Source: Cladopsammia gracilis
Lineage: Eukaryota > Cnidaria > Anthozoa > Scleractinia > Dendrophylliidae
Assembly (NCBI GenBank): GCA_022457155.1
Contig: JAJGOT010000099.1
Coordinates: forward strand, 1,219,501 to 1,283,500
Length of the DNA stretch: 64,000 nucleotides
Direction: 5' to 3'
Below are positions 29,301 through 41,000 of this stretch, in pieces. The notes under the pieces were generated by a model, which worked only from the letters and a program-made list of their open reading frames with translations, made no database searches and was not told the origin of the DNA. Positions within the stretch are counted from its first letter, which is position 1; the number at the start of each line of letters is the position of its first letter. A program made the position numbers and the translations under genes.

Positions 29301-31976
29301 ATGGGCAAGGAATGTGGTCCAGGTTTCAGCAGCCGTTAGTAGGGAGGAGCGTTGCGTGACAAGACAAATAACGGCTGCGTGGGAGACTAGCACATGCTAT
29401 GCTTCAATTTCTTGGCAATTTGCATAATATGGTGAACATCTTTATACAAACTCACAATGCTACGTCCTAGCGTTCTTACACGTACTCTGAATTCCATTGT
29501 GCCATTCTAACAAAGGAGACTTTTAAATAATTACACCCGGCGAGGCTGAGCCTGCACATAAAAGATTACTATGGTATTTTTTGAAATGCAGGGGCAGATC
29601 TAGGGGAAGGGTGCAGGAGGTGCCCCTCCCCTCCTTGAGATGACCTGCATCTTTCTAATATAACTTGTTCACTATTAAAATTTGTTTACATCACCCTTCA
29701 GTTACGTCATTCCTTAGAGGTGCACCCCCTCCTAAGAAAAATCCTGGATCTACTTCTGAAATGGACTATTTAATGGTAAGTCAAAGTAGAGATGGGGAGG
29801 GGGAGTGGATGATGTTGACAGATGCACGGCTTTGGACCCTGCAGGGGGGGGGGGGAGGATGGGGGTAATCAGGCATAATAGAGATGGGGAGGTGCCAAGG
29901 CCTTTTGGGGTTTGAAATTTGTGATGTAGGACCTTTTTATGTTAGAAATTTTGGGGTGATTATTTTGGGGTGGGTGAAAGATTTTGGGGTAGGCAAAAAG
30001 CATAACCTTTTTATGCAGAAAGAAAAGGGATGTCTGGGCCACGGAACTTTTTTTAAAAAAGGGGAGGGTGGGGAACTCCCATATAAAAATGACGTGGGAT
30101 GCTCGTTGGAAATTTTTTTTTAAAAACACCCTAAAGGTACCAGAATTTTGTTTGATAGGCATGACTCAAATGGATTTTTACCCCTAAGAGGTACCAATAT
30201 TCTAAAAGTTCCCGTGTGTCATTTTTTTTTTCAGTTGAATTATAATACCCTCAAAGGTACTGTGGTAATTCTAACGGTGGTCATTTTAGATTTCAGCACC
30301 CTAAGCGGTACCAATCTACAAATTTTGACCCCTAAAAGGTATGACAAACACCCTTGTCATTTCATAAGGGAACCCCCCCCCCCCCCCCCCAATCCCCCGG
30401 GAATTATTGTTCACAAGGAACAGGGCGTAACATTTCGGTAATTTCGAAAGTCGATAAAAATAGATCGTTGTCGATTGAATTCGATACTAATCAATCGACA
30501 AATATCGGACATCGATAAAAATCGATCACAAGATTTCTTGTGATTATCGATTTTGATCGATTTTCAATGTTACAATTCGATTTTGATCCATTTTAATCGA
30601 CAAGTATCAAAATATGAAGATGTTTGGCGGGAGACAAGACTGCAGTCGAACGCAGACTCACGAAGCGGGAGCCGATCGGCTAAACATCTATCAGCAAGAA
30701 TTCATTTAATCCAGATTCAGTACACTGTATTAGAAGCTCAAACAAGCATGAGGAGCAGCAAAAACAGCAAAATAAATCTTTTCAGATCAAATCTCCGAAA
30801 ACATCTATCAGGAACGTCAGTTCGGGTTATTACAGGGAACGAAATCGGGCACGATCAAACAATTTAGCTCAGCTGAACGAAACAATTTTAACCATTTCTC
30901 AAGGTAAACATCCTATCAATCCTATTCTACGTTGAATAACAACAGCACTCATAACAACTGAACTACTTGGTTGCTCAGTTTTTATTTAACTTTATTGCCA
31001 TACAGATTTACTTTAGAGCTGTTTTTACACTTCTATAAAATGCTGATTATACTGATTATTGGTCTGGTTAACTTCGCAGCCGATTAAAAGTTGTCTCAAG
31101 TTTTGTCGATAAAAATCGATAATCAGTTTAAAATCTTGTGATTATCGACTTTTATCGACAAATTAAACTTGTCGACTGACAATATCGACAAATATTGAGT
31201 ACTATCGACTTATCGACTACGTTTTCGATCATCGATCCATTTTTTATCCGCACCCCCCCCCTAAAGAAGGAGTGTTTTTGTAAAGGAGGGTTCGGATTTT
31301 TCCTTCAAAGAAGCCGACAAAATTTGGACCCGTCAGATTTTTTTTTCAAAGGTGCCGACAAAAAATTGACCCATCAGATTTTATTTTTCAAAGGGCGCCG
31401 ACAAAAAATTGACCCCTCGGATTTTATCCATCTTTAGGGGGGGGGGGGGGGGGGGGTGCGGATAAAAAATGGAACGTCCCATGATCGATTTCGATCGACA
31501 TGTTACGCCCTGCAAGGAATAATGGAAAATTATACCAATAGTCAAGAATGATCAAAAACCTATTTCTCCTCACAATACCATTTTGTCAACAGACCAAAAG
31601 AAGCCCTAGCCTGCGAGCAGCCGCATCTCACCACTGCCGGCAACTAAGGCCATTTCCGGACCCATTTCCGCGAGAAACGAACGCCCCCAGGCGACCGGCC
31701 GGGAGCGTTCATGGAGAGGCGGCCTTGTTTACTGCAGCAGGAAATTTATCTACACGTAACTGAAAACAAATACCTTTCAATTTCATCCAAAGCAGAATTA
31801 AACTGTTTTACGAAGGTAGGATTAAACCTGTTTTCCCCACTTTTCATGGTCAATATCGCGTAGTTTTCCTTGAAGAGTACCTCAATCATTTTGGACGCCA
31901 TGATGGATGCCGATCGAGAGGCTCTCTGAAGTCTGGGGACGAGAGTTGCTCTTCTGTGCCCAGTTTCTTTCGTCAT
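26387..31976 (-). CDS. Enoyl-CoA delta(3)-delta(2)-isomerase-like, four exons, C-terminal SKL
   Basis: Coding exons on the minus strand: 31901-31774 (or from 31976), 28256-28078, 27162-27027, 26687-26387. All introns are GT-AG and phases match (2, 1, 2). From the ATG at 31901 the protein is 247 residues, crotonase-fold length. Exon 2 has KFYSNGLDL, the oxyanion-hole/CoA-binding loop in the form seen in plant-type enoyl-CoA isomerases. Exon 3 has GHCYAGGAVRALAHDYRVMR and PEVNLGL, whose Glu aligns with the catalytic Glu of that family. The protein ends RISKL, a canonical PTS1 peroxisomal signal. Expected role: moving double bonds of unsaturated enoyl-CoAs during beta-oxidation in peroxisomes. 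An in-frame ATG at 31976 would add 25 Arg-rich residues resembling a mitochondrial presequence. Intron 1 (3.5 kb) is full of mobile elements. Head to head with the TMEM104-like gene. Confidence 0.88.
26846..26868. repeat. G23 homopolymer in intron 3 of the isomerase gene's 3' flank
   Basis: CCCCC followed by 23 G. It lies in the intron between coding exons 3 and 4 of the minus-strand isomerase gene. Confidence 0.9.
28345..28450. repeat. Dispersed repeat, plus copy
   Basis: Contains GCAGCCGTTATTTGTCTCGTCACGCAA and ACGGCTGCTGAAACCTGGACCAC (in pieces). The same blocks occur in inverted orientation at 29300-29398, so two copies flank the Harbinger-like MITE in intron 1 of the isomerase gene. Confidence 0.65.
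28647..28857. mobile_element. PIF/Harbinger-like MITE
   Basis: 211 bp with long imperfect TIRs (GGGCGCTTACCATTTGTCAG and complement, extending through a GGCCGGCC block) flanked by the 3-bp duplication TAA (28644-28646, 28858-28860). Start sequence and 3-bp TAA site match the PIF/Harbinger pattern. Confidence 0.8.
29300..29398. repeat. Dispersed repeat, inverted copy
   Basis: Reverse complement of the repeat at 28345-28450 (GCAAGGAATGTGGTCCAGG, CCGTTAGTAGGGAGGAGCG). Confidence 0.65.
29840..30400. repeat. Degenerate GGGGT / CCCTAARGGTACC arrays between G12 and C18 tracts
   Basis: From 29895 to 30000 the motif TTTTGGGGT recurs about six times. From 30125 to 30345 a CCCTAArnGGTACCAA-type motif recurs five times at 50-60 bp spacing. 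The segment is bounded by a G12 tract (29844-29855) and a C18 tract (30373-30390). It looks like another element with subterminal arrays, but I could not define clean TIRs. Confidence 0.5.
30421..31512. mobile_element. hAT-like non-autonomous element with TCGATA arrays
   Basis: TIRs CAGGGCGTAACA (30421) and TGTTACGCCCTG (ending 31512), flanked by a perfect 7-bp duplication CAAGGAA (30414-30420, 31513-31519). Both subterminal regions (30445-30600 and 31105-31235) are degenerate arrays of ATCGATAAAAATCGAT-like units. CAGGG-type ends fit hAT, though hAT duplications are usually 8 bp. It lies in intron 1 of the isomerase gene and contains a second, nested TIR element at 31237-31472. Confidence 0.75.
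31237..31472. mobile_element. Nested TIR element with G/C-tract ends and 45-bp tandem units
   Basis: An 18-bp perfect inverted repeat (CCATTTTTTATCCGCACC and its complement) encloses 236 bp. Inside each end is a homopolymer (C9, then G20), and the centre has three copies of an about 45-bp unit containing GCCGACAAAAAATTGACCC. It lies wholly within the hAT-like element's right array. Confidence 0.7.
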
Positions 31977-32068
31977 TCTTCGACATTGCGAAACAAGATG
32001 GCGACCATCAGGTCTGTAAAGATTTGATCTACAAAAAACCGCTTTATTTGGTCTTGAAAGCGCAACTC
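31902..32068. promoter_or_regulatory. Probable bidirectional promoter
   Basis: Only 167 bp separate the ATG of the minus-strand isomerase (31901) from that of the plus-strand TMEM104-like gene (32069), or 92 bp if the upstream isomerase ATG (31976) is used. Any 5' UTRs must overlap or be very short. At 31994-32005 there is CAAGATGGCGAC, close to the YY1 consensus. Its ATG would open a 9-codon upstream frame ahead of the TMEM104-like start if transcribed. No TATA box seen. Confidence 0.6.
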
Positions 32069-35000
32069 ATGTCTGGAAAAAACATTGAACGTGTTCCTAC
32101 CTCTTCCAACTACTCTGGCAAGGTTTGTTTGCGACTTTATAAAGCTTTAGTTCAAGATTATGATCCACCAAACGCACCAAACAGCTGATGTAAAATAATT
32201 TTTCATGTCTAAAATATAAACCCTTCAATTAAGCTTAAATAATTTGCTTTCACTCCATTCTATTGTCTGAGTATAATAAAGAAAATGGGTTCTGTGGTAT
32301 ATAGTACCTTATATTGGGTAAAATCAAAATTAATCCTTACAACTACTTGACAAACCACATACTGTATCATATAAGCTAACATAGTACAAATATGAGTGTT
32401 TTTAATTTTTCCAGGTTGCGGCAATTTTTCTTTTCAATCTTCTTGTTGGTGTGGGAGTTCTTGCTCTTCCATCAGCCATTGCCAATGCTGGGATTATCGC
32501 AGGGATACTATGTCTCACTATTGTATCTTTCATGGCATTCATAAGCGTCACCTTTATGATAGAAGTTCTAGCAACTGCAAATGCCTGGCGTGGGACAAAA
32601 ACAGTATCACGAAAAGGATGCGTGAAAGGACATCCCAGTCAAAATGAAAGTGTAGCAGAAACTAGCCAAATAAAAGTCAAGACAGATGTATTTTCCCCAC
32701 CACTGTTTGAAATTGAAGAGAAATTTGAGATGGGTTACATGTCAGAACTGTTTCTCGGAACTGTGGGATCGACATTCTTCTATGCTGTACTTTGCTTATA
32801 TCTATATGGGGTAAGTTCAATCAGTAATGTAAAAATTAAAGTAATGTGACTGATTTTTTTTATTGTTGATTGGTTCTTTATTAATTATTGAAGGACTTGA
32901 GACAATAACCGGCCTAATGTCAAATTTTGAAATATTTCACTCACAATTTTTTTTAGCTGAGAAATCACTCTCAACAGGTTTATGTAAGTTAACTCATTGC
33001 TAATCTTGCACCAGAATATTGTTTACTCATGACCTATGACAAAAGAAAATGGTAGAAAATGGTGTTTTAGGGAAGAGGTCAAAACAACTGACCTTGATAG
33101 GGACCCACTTATTCTATCATATACAGCTGGTACCACTGGGAACCCTCCCCAAGTATTAAAAGGGTAGCTGCCTCAACAGGTGCCCCGCCCCATTCACATA
33201 GGGACCCATTCAAATAAAGAAGGATAGCTGCTGCAGTTAGTGCCCCCCCCCCCCCCCCCCCCGCTTTTAAAAGGATCCACTTTTCAACAGTCGCATCTGA
33301 AATAATACTTCTGATCCGCCTCCCCCCAAATTTGGGACACAGTGTGACAGTAATTTAAGCCAATCACCGAGCAATTTTGAGCTAAACAGGTCTCCAGTAG
33401 TCTACATGAAGGAATTTTCAAAAAAGGAGACACCAATAGTTATACCCAGCTACGAGAGCCTTGAGGCAAGCTAGACCATAAACCAGGTTCGTATGTGACA
33501 CATGTAGGGTCATGGGTTTGATTTCTGTCCAGGACTCTATTTTACCAACTTTATTTTTCACCACACATGGTGCTTTTAAAGGCTGATTTACATGGTACAA
33601 CTTTGTCACATGCAATGTTTTGTAGCGTGCACTGCTTGTGTCAGGCGAAAATTTTATACAGTTTGCATCATATAACATTGTATGTGGCCAAGATTGGTGT
33701 AGGGTTTTAAAACATGTTTCATAATCCTACAACTTTTCTCGTGTTGCATACAACAGTTGTGAGCGAGTTGTAGGCTGATTTAGACGACGCGATACGTGTT
33801 GTATGTATGACGTGAGCAGGTTGTATGCGATAGTTGTAGGCAAAAGTTTTGCCATCTAAATCAGCCTTAACATTGTTGATCCTAGCAGTACACAGGACGC
33901 ACGTCATGTACACCTAGTAAATACAGGAACCTAGTAAATGGCCTAGCTCGCTCAGTGGTTCCTTATAGTGGCTTAAGGACGTTCATGCTAATTGTTTATG
34001 CGCATCCTTACTGCGCACGCAATTCATGTCGCAACACCATCCTACGTCATGTACGAGCGCGCGCGCAAGAGAAGAAATCTGAGCACATAAAGGGCTGATA
34101 GCCATTGCGTTAACTTTGCTTAGATTTAACTCGTTTGGATGGTCGGTGACCCCCAATTTTTTTTGATAGATAATTTTCTTTGCCAATTCTCGACAGATTG
34201 TGAAAAAATGAACAAAAAGTCAATGTAGGAAGTTCAATTTTCTTCCATTTTTTTACCCGCGCGACATCGAATCCTGCCAACTTGCGGGTGTCAGAGTTTG
34301 CAAATGCTGTCGTTTAAAGATGAAATTTACTTCAAGGAACGTCACCAGGTGAATGAATTTGCTGAACAGACCTACTTGCATAAAATTTGGGAAATAAAGT
34401 TGCATTTTAGAGGTTCATTTGCAATATTTTTAGACTAACAGACATTGGGATCGTATCCCGTAAGGAAGACCAATTTTTCAAAATTAGGGTCGCCTTTCAG
34501 ATAGCTTATCTCGGAAACGAAGTCAGTGACCCCCTCATTTTTTTGCATTTCTGACACGAATAGCTCATAACCTAGCTGTAGCAAAAGTTTTATAAAAAAA
34601 TCAATGTTGGAAGATTTTCACGCGAACGTCCTTAAACATGCAACTGGTGTATGAAAGCCATAGGTTCCATTCCTGTCAGGGACTCAGATTTTTTTCTTTG
34701 TTCCACACTCGTGACATAAGAAACATTACATCTTTCTCAAAGTACCTGACATGTTTCTTTTGCAGGATCTGGCAATCTATGCTGTTTCTGTAGCCACAAC
34801 ACTAGAGAAAGCTGTCAGTGGAAGCCATCAGCTATCTTACTATTCCTTTCTCTGGGGATTCATTATGTTAATAGGACCATTCTGCTTCTTCAACTTTCAA
34901 AAGACTACTTATCTTCAGTTATTCACGATGGTAATGAGGAACTCTGCCATGGTGTTGATGATTTTGTTGACAGTGTTTGACATTGCAAATGGGCACCATG

Positions 35001-38000
35001 TGCCAATAAATCAGTTAATATTATGGGACACAGAAAAGGCTAAAGAGGTATGCAAATTGACCTAGAATTGTTTGACTACTATTAATTTAATATAAACTTC
35101 AATCATATCATTAATGAGTCTTATATTTTCTCCGATGTAACGTTCTTTAACATATCCTGTTTGGTCGGGGTTTATTATATGTGGGAGAATCTTTTCAAGC
35201 CTCTTGGCAATGATATGATTAAGTACACATCGAACAAAAACATCCCTGGAGTTGCTGTTTTTCTTGATTTTGAAAAAGCCTTCGATTCAATAGAGTGGAA
35301 TTTTCTTTTCAAAGTCCTTGACAGGTTTAATTTCGGACAAGTATTCTACAGTAACATTTCCAGCTGTGTAACCAATAATGGTTATGCGTCAGAATTCTTT
35401 AATCTGCAACGGGGCGTAAGACAAGGATGCCCATTATCCGGCATGCTTTTTGTATTAGGCATCGAAATATTAGCTCTTGCAATTAAGAATAATCCCAACA
35501 TTGAAGGTATCAAAGTAGGAACACAGGAAATAAAAATTTCTCAGTATGCCGATGATACAACCTCATTTTTAAAAAATCTTAATTCAGTAAAGGAACTCTT
35601 AGACATCTTAGGAAAATTCGAAAGATGTAGTGGTTTGAAAATTAACCCTTCTAAGTCGGAGGCATTGTGGTTGGGCAAATGGAAGAATAGAAAAGATACT
35701 CCTTTTAGTTTCAGATGGCCAGATGAATCTGTTTATGCTTTGGGAATACATTTTTCTAACAATGAAAAAGTGAGTGAGCAATTAAACCTCCTCAAAAAGC
35801 TCAACGACTTACAAAATACTTTAAGTAGCTGGAAAAGAAGAAAATTAACATTACTAGGTAAAATTAATATTGTTAAAACCTTAGGTCTTTCAAAACTCGT
35901 CTTCAATGCATCTGTTCTGCCTGTCCCAAATACTTTTTGTGAAGCAGTAAACAATATAACATTCAATTTTATTTGGGACAACAAGAAACCAAAGATTAAA
36001 AGAACTACAATTATCGGTGAAAAAGAAAATGGTGGTTTAAACATGATTGACTTTACGTTAATGAATAAAGCACTAAAATGCGCCTGGGTGAAACGTTTCA
36101 AATCAACGAGAAAAGCAGCATGGAGAATTATTCCTGATGCGGCCACTTCTCAAAAGGGAGGTTTCGATTTTCTACTGTCGTGTAAGTGCACTAGCAAAGA
36201 TGTTAATATCAGAGATTTACCGCCTTTCTACGAAAAGATCTTACAATATTGGTATGAACTAAGAGAAGCCGAAAACACGTTTCAAGATAATGCTTTAAAA
36301 ACCGTAATTTGGAATAACCGCGATCTTAAAGTTAACAACAAGACTGTCTTCTGGCGTGCCTGGTTTGACAAAAACATTATTTGCTTAGACAGCCTGCTTG
36401 ACGAAAATCTAAACTTTTTAACGCATGAAACATTTCTCGCAAACAAACAGATTTCTTGACTTATTACGGTCTAATTAACGCAATTCCTGCAGAGGCTAAA
36501 AAATCGATCAAGAAACTAAAAACTCAGCGAAATACTTCAAACCAAGTGTTTTTAGATGTCAAAAACTTCACAACCAAAGCCGTATACCAAAAACTTGTTA
36601 AACACACGTTCAAAGATCCTACGTCAAAGCAACGTATTTTAGATTATGGAATTGAATCAGAACAAACGACTGACTATTACAAACTTGCTTTCACTATTAC
36701 AAAGGAAACTAAACTAGTAATGTTTCAATATAAGATCCTGCATAACATAGTTTTTACAAAAAGTAAGTTGTTCAAAACAAAGCTAGCAGACAATAGCTTA
36801 TGTTACTTATGCAAATCAGGAACCCAAGACCTTAAACACATGTTATTTCTCTGCCCTATTGTTGCTCAATTCTGGGACTCCTTTAGTGAGTTATACAAAG
36901 AGTATATGCCCTCAGCAATAGAGCTTTCTATTGTCAAAATCATGTTTGGAATTCTTAAAAGAGACAAGTTTGATAGACTTATCAATCATTTAATTCTTAT
37001 CGCGAAATATTATATTTATTGCTGTAGTCTTAAAGAGGAGCCATTATCTATATCAACGTTCCAAGCCATAGTTGTAAGTAAAGCTGAAATTGAAAAACGA
37101 ATTGCAACTAGGTCTAACTCTCTGACAACTTTTTATCATAAATGGAAGCCCTTAATAGACGCAAAGATCATACAAAAGTAAAGATTGCTCTGTAAGCGAA
37201 CATTTTTCTCTTGACCCCGTACTTGTTCTTTATCCTTCTTTGTTTGCTGTGTATCTGAGTTTTTAGAACTATAATATGTAATAAATAAGTATATCCAAAT
37301 AGCTTGTTTTAAGTTGTAACTTTGTATTGTTAGTTGTTTTGTAATTTTTTTTTTGTTTATTTATGTATTTTATAAATTGTAAAGAGTTGTTAACACTAAT
37401 AAAGTGCCAAAAAAAAAAAAAAAAAAAAAAAATATAAACTTCAAAATTCATTATCTTTACTGGTCTGTGTGTGTTTCTTACAAATGTATGGTGCTATTTT
37501 AAGTCAATAATGAAGACATTTTAATATAGTTCTAACTTTTAAGCCGGTCAGTGAAACCCTATGGTGTGACCATTCAAATGAAACCTCTTCAGGAGTCCTT
37601 TTGCATGGTACCATTTGTTTTTCAATAGTGAAAATCTGGAATTTTTCTTGAATTTTGATCTTTGGCACTCTTGGGCTGTAAACAGGTTAAACATCAAGAC
37701 AGTTAAATTTTATAATAGGTGATAATTCATTTGTTCTCATATTGAATAAGTAATTAATTAATAATAAATTTATATGTTTACAGTTTTGTGCAGCACTTAT
37801 TCAGGAGCAGCACTCATTTGGGGGCGGCACAAACTAAAAAGCATTGGCGCAAAGTTTCCAAGTTGCATTTATTTAATAGCCATTATTTTTTTTCCTAGTC
37901 ATCTGTTGCCCATCCTAGGAGACTCAGCGGTGGTTAGTCGGAGCAGGAGGAAATACACGACAGAAAACTTTCGTTGCACCATTTTTGCCGGATTTTTACT

Positions 38001-41000
38001 TTGTCCCACTCTGACTAACTGCCCCTGGGTCTGCGAGGATGTCTGTAGGCAAAATGGCAATGTTTTATTTTCTTGCTTTGAATTTCACCCCCTGTCTTCA
38101 TATCTAATACTGGGTCTTCAAGGCTTATTAGTTAACCTATTCATTACATTTTTTTCAGCTTATAGGTATGACTGTGTTTACCTTCATGTGCCACCACAGT
38201 ATACCCTCGATAATCCTTCCTCTTGCCGACAAAAGAAAAGCGTTAAAAGTTATATTAATAGACTACATCATTGTGCTTCTATACTGCAGCACCATTGTTT
38301 TTGCTGCTGTTGTCAACAAACCAGCATCTCAAATAAGTCCGCTGTACTCATTAAACTTCAGTGATCATTCTGTGGCAGTTCTGGCAAAGTTCCTCAGCTT
38401 GTATCCAGTGTTTACGTTGAGTAGTAACTTTCCTTTGATCTGCATAACTCTTAGGAACAACTTAATGGCACTCTTTCCATTCTCAAAGGTATGTTACTAC
38501 CTGATCCATGATTAGGTATGGGGGTGCTGTTGAGAGTTTGAAACCTTGACCATGTTTAGGACAAAAATAAAAAAGCTAAAAATACCTACCCCATATAGGA
38601 CAACACCCTCTATTTTGGGACCCTGTTTAGGACAGTGGAAAATATATATTAGGGAAGTGGTCATAACAAGTATACTCGACGAGGACCCACCTTCTCTAGG
38701 GTAGGGTGGTTACACAAGACATCACTTATCTGATGAGTGTAATGGACAAAATGTTTTGGCCTAAAAATTGGAGATGAGACTTTAATATTCTGTGTGCATG
38801 AAGCTTGCATTGCTAGTAAAACAGCACAGGAAGATTTGAATCTTTCTATCAGTTTCTACTCCTGATAGAATGGGGGCTATACCAACAAGACACCATCTTT
38901 TTAGGTGTGGGAGAGGGGGTGCATAAAGAGGCCACCAGTCTTTTTGTAAAATGGTGGGTCCTGTCCGAGTACAACAGTTTTTATCATTTATTTTCCCTTA
39001 TACAGTATAACATGTTGTGGTTCAAAATGTTTTCTTTGGTTTAAACATATTCAAACCAGTTTGATTTTGATTTTCCTTTGTCTGAGATTCATTACTACAT
39101 GTATAATCTGAGACAAAGGGAATCAAACCAAAGAAAAATTTGAACCACAACATAATTGAAGGGCTCCTGGCAAGAACATCCTAAGTATGTTTTTTTGGGG
39201 GGGGGCAACTTTCACTAAAATTGCATGTTTTAGGCCTTTAAAAGCACAGTTTTGTCAAATTAATGATTTATTAACAGATCCAAATTGGGGAAGAAATTCA
39301 CATCTTTGAGAAAAATGTTTTGGGCCTTTGGACACCCCATGTATCTTTTCAAGATAAAATTTTATTCTGTTCTAAGACAGAAGATTTGTTGACCTGGTTG
39401 AAATCCTTTCAGTCATATTTACACGATCCATTCATAATTTTGTCAAGTGAGTCCCTTTTGAGGCCAAAAATCCAAGATTTCAGTGAAAATTTTCCAAGAA
39501 AGTTCTCGTACTTAGGGCGTTCTTGCCGGGTGCCCTTCAATTATACACTCTCTTGTTTTACAGGTGTGCTGTAGCATCTGTTTTTTTTTGTTTTGCATTT
39601 GTTTTTCAGGGATTATTTTTTAGTCAGCAGATCTTCACACTCGTTGCTCTGATGCCCCCTGTTGTTATTGCTGTTTTTGTCCATGATGTTGGGCAATTAG
39701 TGGCTCTGACAGTAAGTGCAAGGTTTTATTAAGTAGTTTTTGTGTTCTGCTGACATAGTCAACGAACATTAATGTCGGCAGACAGCGTAACTTTTTCATT
39801 GTAAGGGAACATTTGCGGTGTAACAATAGAGTTGTCAATGTACACATTGTAAGGGAACATTTCTGGTGTAACAATAGAGAAATGGCAACCAATCAAAGTG
39901 AAAAACTAACGAACTTGGGGTGGTTCTCATAATTCTCTATGCTCATAAATCAAATAATATTTCATCTATTCACTTCAAGTAAAGACTGAATGTCAGCTAA
40001 AGAGTAGGTTATCAAGATTTCAGGTATCTGCCACTTAGATTTAATTTTAGCCTGTCAAGCCTATCAAGAAAGCGTTGAAGCCAGCCGAGAAGCCAGCTGA
40101 CAAGTTGATGGTATTCTCCCATCGTTATGCTCGACTGAGTTTGATGGATAGTTTTAAACTTATTGCCAGCATTCCTGCCAGTACATCTGCTCACCAGAAA
40201 ATGCACTCAAATCATTATTTTGTTGCTCGTATGATACACATTTTACAATAATATATCAGCAGAACACACAGATCCAGTGGGGTTTCTTGCTTTTGTTTTA
40301 AATAGTTTGATAATTTGTCAAATGCAGTGAGCTCTGTCTAAGTGGACTCCGCCTTATAGAGTGTTTAGCTACAGACGAACAAGTGAAATTCAGCCAGAAC
40401 CAGCCACTAATAATAATTATTAATACAGTACCGGGCAAAGGTAAGTTGACACTCGATCCTCGATCCTCGCGAGCATCGGGGATCGAAGATCGAGTCTCGA
40501 TCCTCGACTCGATTGACTCGAAACTCAACTCGATCCTCGATGCTCGATCCTCGAAGAATTTATCTGAACGGAACGCCCACTAAAAATAGAAACATACATA
40601 CATACATACATACATACATACATACATACATACATACATACATACATACATACATACATACATAAACTTTATTAAAGTGTCAAGGTATTTAGCTAAAAGC
40701 TAATTGTGGACACTATAAATAAATAATATGAATACAATTCAAGTATATTTAAAAAAAAAAATATTAAAAAATATAGTCTTAGAATATAAACCGAGCCGCA
40801 AGTGAATACATCTCGCCGCGTTGCGTCGAAGTTTACATTCTCGTATTACTATTACCACTTTCTCTGAAGTGCGGTCCGTTTGTTCGATTATTTTCTCGAG
40901 GAATCGGTCAAGTGACAAGCTCATTACTTTCTTGATTCTTTCAAGTCTCCATGCTTGACTCGAAAGACTCGAAACCCAACTCGATCCTCCATGCTCGATC

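Noticed and set aside
37774..38364. 196-codon open frame overlapping exon 4 of the TMEM104-like gene
   Set aside because: It runs through the intron acceptor and then reads the real exon in the wrong frame. No domain; the conserved TMEM104 frame explains the 3' half.
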